Under the pieces are notes generated by a model, which was not told the origin of the DNA, made no database searches, and saw nothing but the letters and a program-made list of their open reading frames with translations. From Rhodococcus sp. B7740 (GTDB taxonomy: Bacteria > Actinomycetota > Actinomycetes > Mycobacteriales > Mycobacteriaceae): a stretch of 64,000 bases of DNA. Of the stretch, positions 62,924-64,000 are shown in pieces (within the stretch, counting starts at the first letter, position 1; each line of letters opens with the position of its first letter). A program made the position numbers and the translations under genes. Location: contig NZ_CP010797.1 in NCBI RefSeq assembly GCF_000954115.1, forward strand, positions 434,001 through 498,000, written 5' to 3'.

Positions 62924-63624
62924 CGGCGCGACGCCAGTTCGGCCACGGCCGGGTGCGCGCCGATGACCTCGGCGTGCACCACGTCCGGTAGGCCTGCCAC
63001 CGACGCTTCGATCCGGTCGGTGAGCAGTCCCGGGGCCAGGAACCAAGGTGCCACGACGATGCGGTCGGCTCCCAGCGCGCGCAGCTGTGCGATCGCGTCG
63101 GTGGGGGACGGGGAGACCGATGTGGCGAAGCAGGTAACGGCTCCGGCCCAGTGCGTTCCGGCGAGCAGCTTCTGTGCGATCACACGGGTGCGCTGATTCG
63201 CCGGTGCCACCGAGGAGCCGACGGCGGCCAGGGCGATGCCGACCGTCGAATCGGAGACTCCGACACCGGTATCGGCGATCCGATCACGGACCGCCTCGAT
63301 GAGGAGTCGGTCGTCTCCCAGAACCTCGGCCTGCCTGATCGACACGAGAGGGTGTCGCGTCCTCGCTGCGTCCAACAGCTCGGGCAGATCGACTTTCGCG
63401 TGGAAAGCCTTGCCCAGCAACATCGGAACGGCGACGATACGACTGTGACCGGCAGCGGCCAGGTCGTCGACTACCTGATCGACGCGGGGCTCGGAAAGAT
63501 CGAGAAACGCGACACGCACGTCCAGGTCCGGTCGCCGCCGACGCAGGACGTCGACGGCGCGGTGGACCGCTGCGCTCGAGCGCGGGTCACGGCTGCCGTG
63601 GGCAACCGCGATCAGTGCGCTCAC
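62854..63624 (-). CDS. Sirohydrochlorin chelatase (CbiX/SirB-like)
   Basis: A 256-residue protein with two CbiX half-domains, each with a metal-binding start: [11 protein letters not shown] near residue 8 and [15 protein letters not shown] near 132. It would insert iron into sirohydrochlorin to make siroheme for sulfite reductase, which fits its place after cysN. The second half-domain lacks the His found in the first. GTG start overlaps the cysN stop (GTGA). Confidence 0.85.
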   Translation of the reverse strand: MSALIAVAHGSRDPRSSAAVHRAVDVLRRRRPDLDVRVAFLDLSEPRVDQVVDDLAAAGHSRIVAVPMLLGKAFHAKVDLPELLDAARTRHPLVSIRQAEVLGDDRLLIEAVRDRIADTGVGVSDSTVGIALAAVGSSVAPANQRTRVIAQKLLAGTHWAGAVTCFATSVSPSPTDAIAQLRALGADRIVVAPWFLAPGLLTDRIEASVAGLPDVVHAEVIGAHPAVAELASRRYDSTVARESVASAIVGTRVART

Positions 63625-64000
63625 GCCGGAACTGCCGACCCCAGCTCGACGGCAGCCAGAGCGTTACCCACGAGTCCGGCAGCCAACGTGTTGCCACCGG
63701 CGGGATCGATCAGCAGGAAGCTGCCCGTGTGCCTGTTGACGGCGTAGTCGTCCGCCACGATCGGCTCGGCGACGCGCACGGAGATGCGGCCGATCTCGTT
63801 GAGCTCCAACGACTCCGGTCCTTCGTGCGCGATGAGCTCCTGCTCGTCGAACCGTTCGACCAGTGTTCCGACGATGGCCTGAGTGGTGCGAGTGCCGTGC
63901 TTGAGCAACAGACGAGCACCCGGACGAAGCGGCTTCTCGGCGAGCCAGCACACAGTGGCCTCGAAGTCGCCGATCGGCTCGGGCGCATCCTGCGGTGAGG
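63621..64000 (-). CDS. cysN: Sulfate adenylyltransferase subunit 1 (CysN), C-terminal part
   Basis: The gene continues beyond the right edge; 125 codons are visible. DFEATVCWLAEKPLRPGARLLLKHGTRTTQAIV and the end SFLLIDPAGGNTLAAGLVGNALA match domains II-III of the EF-Tu-like CysN GTPase. CysN with CysD activates sulfate to APS. Whether an APS kinase (CysC) domain was fused cannot be tested here, but the frame ends soon after the CysN domain, so no C-terminal fusion is present. Confidence 0.88.
   Translation of the reverse strand, partial: SPQDAPEPIGDFEATVCWLAEKPLRPGARLLLKHGTRTTQAIVGTLVERFDEQELIAHEGPESLELNEIGRISVRVAEPIVADDYAVNRHTGSFLLIDPAGGNTLAAGLVGNALAAVELGSAVPA

Noticed and set aside
1-64000. 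tRNA, rRNA, CRISPR arrays, insertion sequences, prophage genes
   Set aside because: Looked for by eye on both strands; no cloverleaf, spaced repeats, transposase or phage genes recognised.

Overview
The window is high-GC chromosome from a mycolic-acid actinobacterium, most likely Rhodococcus (possibly the R. fascians/Rhodococcoides group). Genus and species are inferred from gene content. The gene order from memory follows the Mycobacterium tuberculosis block that runs from valS through obg/proB, proA, nadD, gpgP, comEA/EC, holA and lepA to the sulfate transporter. Many genes have a TANNNT -10 box ending 6-10 nt before an ATG/GTG, the usual sign of leaderless actinobacterial transcripts.

Layout. 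1-12.7 kb: end of an anti-sigma factor gene, a SigF/SigB-type sigma factor, an S9 peptidase, valS, folC, a DUF4233 membrane protein, ndk, rne, rplU and rpmA. 12.9-15.5 kb: obg and proB. 15.5-37.7 kb is an accessory block between proB and proA. It holds a sirtuin; an ectoine biosynthesis operon in which ectA reads into ectB without a stop codon, followed by ectC; a RecQ-like helicase; two crcB fluoride channel genes; a ribokinase-araC-VOC operon; and a GntR-controlled catabolic cluster (aminotransferase, FAD/Fe-S dehydrogenase, aldehyde dehydrogenase, GntR regulator, DoeA-like hydrolase, second aminotransferase, M20 deacylase, MFS symporter, 2-hydroxyacid dehydrogenase), with an old-yellow-enzyme gene after it. 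37.8-48.5 kb: proA, a MoxR/VWA pair, nadD-rsfS-gpgP-octT-degV, comEA-comEC and holA. 48.6-58.8 kb: rpsT, an ATP-grasp/alpha-E/transglutaminase operon, a lone PemK-like gene, lepA, a nitronate monooxygenase, a GH15 enzyme and two small membrane proteins. 58.9-64 kb: a cysteine leader peptide, a sulfate ABC transporter operon, a sirohydrochlorin chelatase and the end of cysN.

How the parts fit. The strain appears able both to make ectoine (ectA/B/C, with proB and proA nearby for proline) and to degrade it. A SigF-type promoter (GGTTT-N15-GGGTAC) lies in front of ectA, linking osmolyte synthesis to the kind of sigma factor encoded at the left end of the window. The catabolic cluster carries two copies of one 14-bp palindrome (GATTGTTGACAATC and its reverse complement), one in the rbsK/aminotransferase divergent promoter region and one just after the -10 box of the doeA-like gene; the GntR regulator encoded between them is the obvious candidate to bind both. 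The sulfate operon is preceded by a leaderless 29-codon reading frame ending Cys-Cys-stop, resembling the cysteine-responsive attenuators described in mycobacteria.

No rRNA or tRNA gene, CRISPR array, insertion sequence or prophage was seen. A short dispersed repeat (about 30 bp, four copies) occurs twice in frame inside one gene, once in frame inside another, and once between genes.
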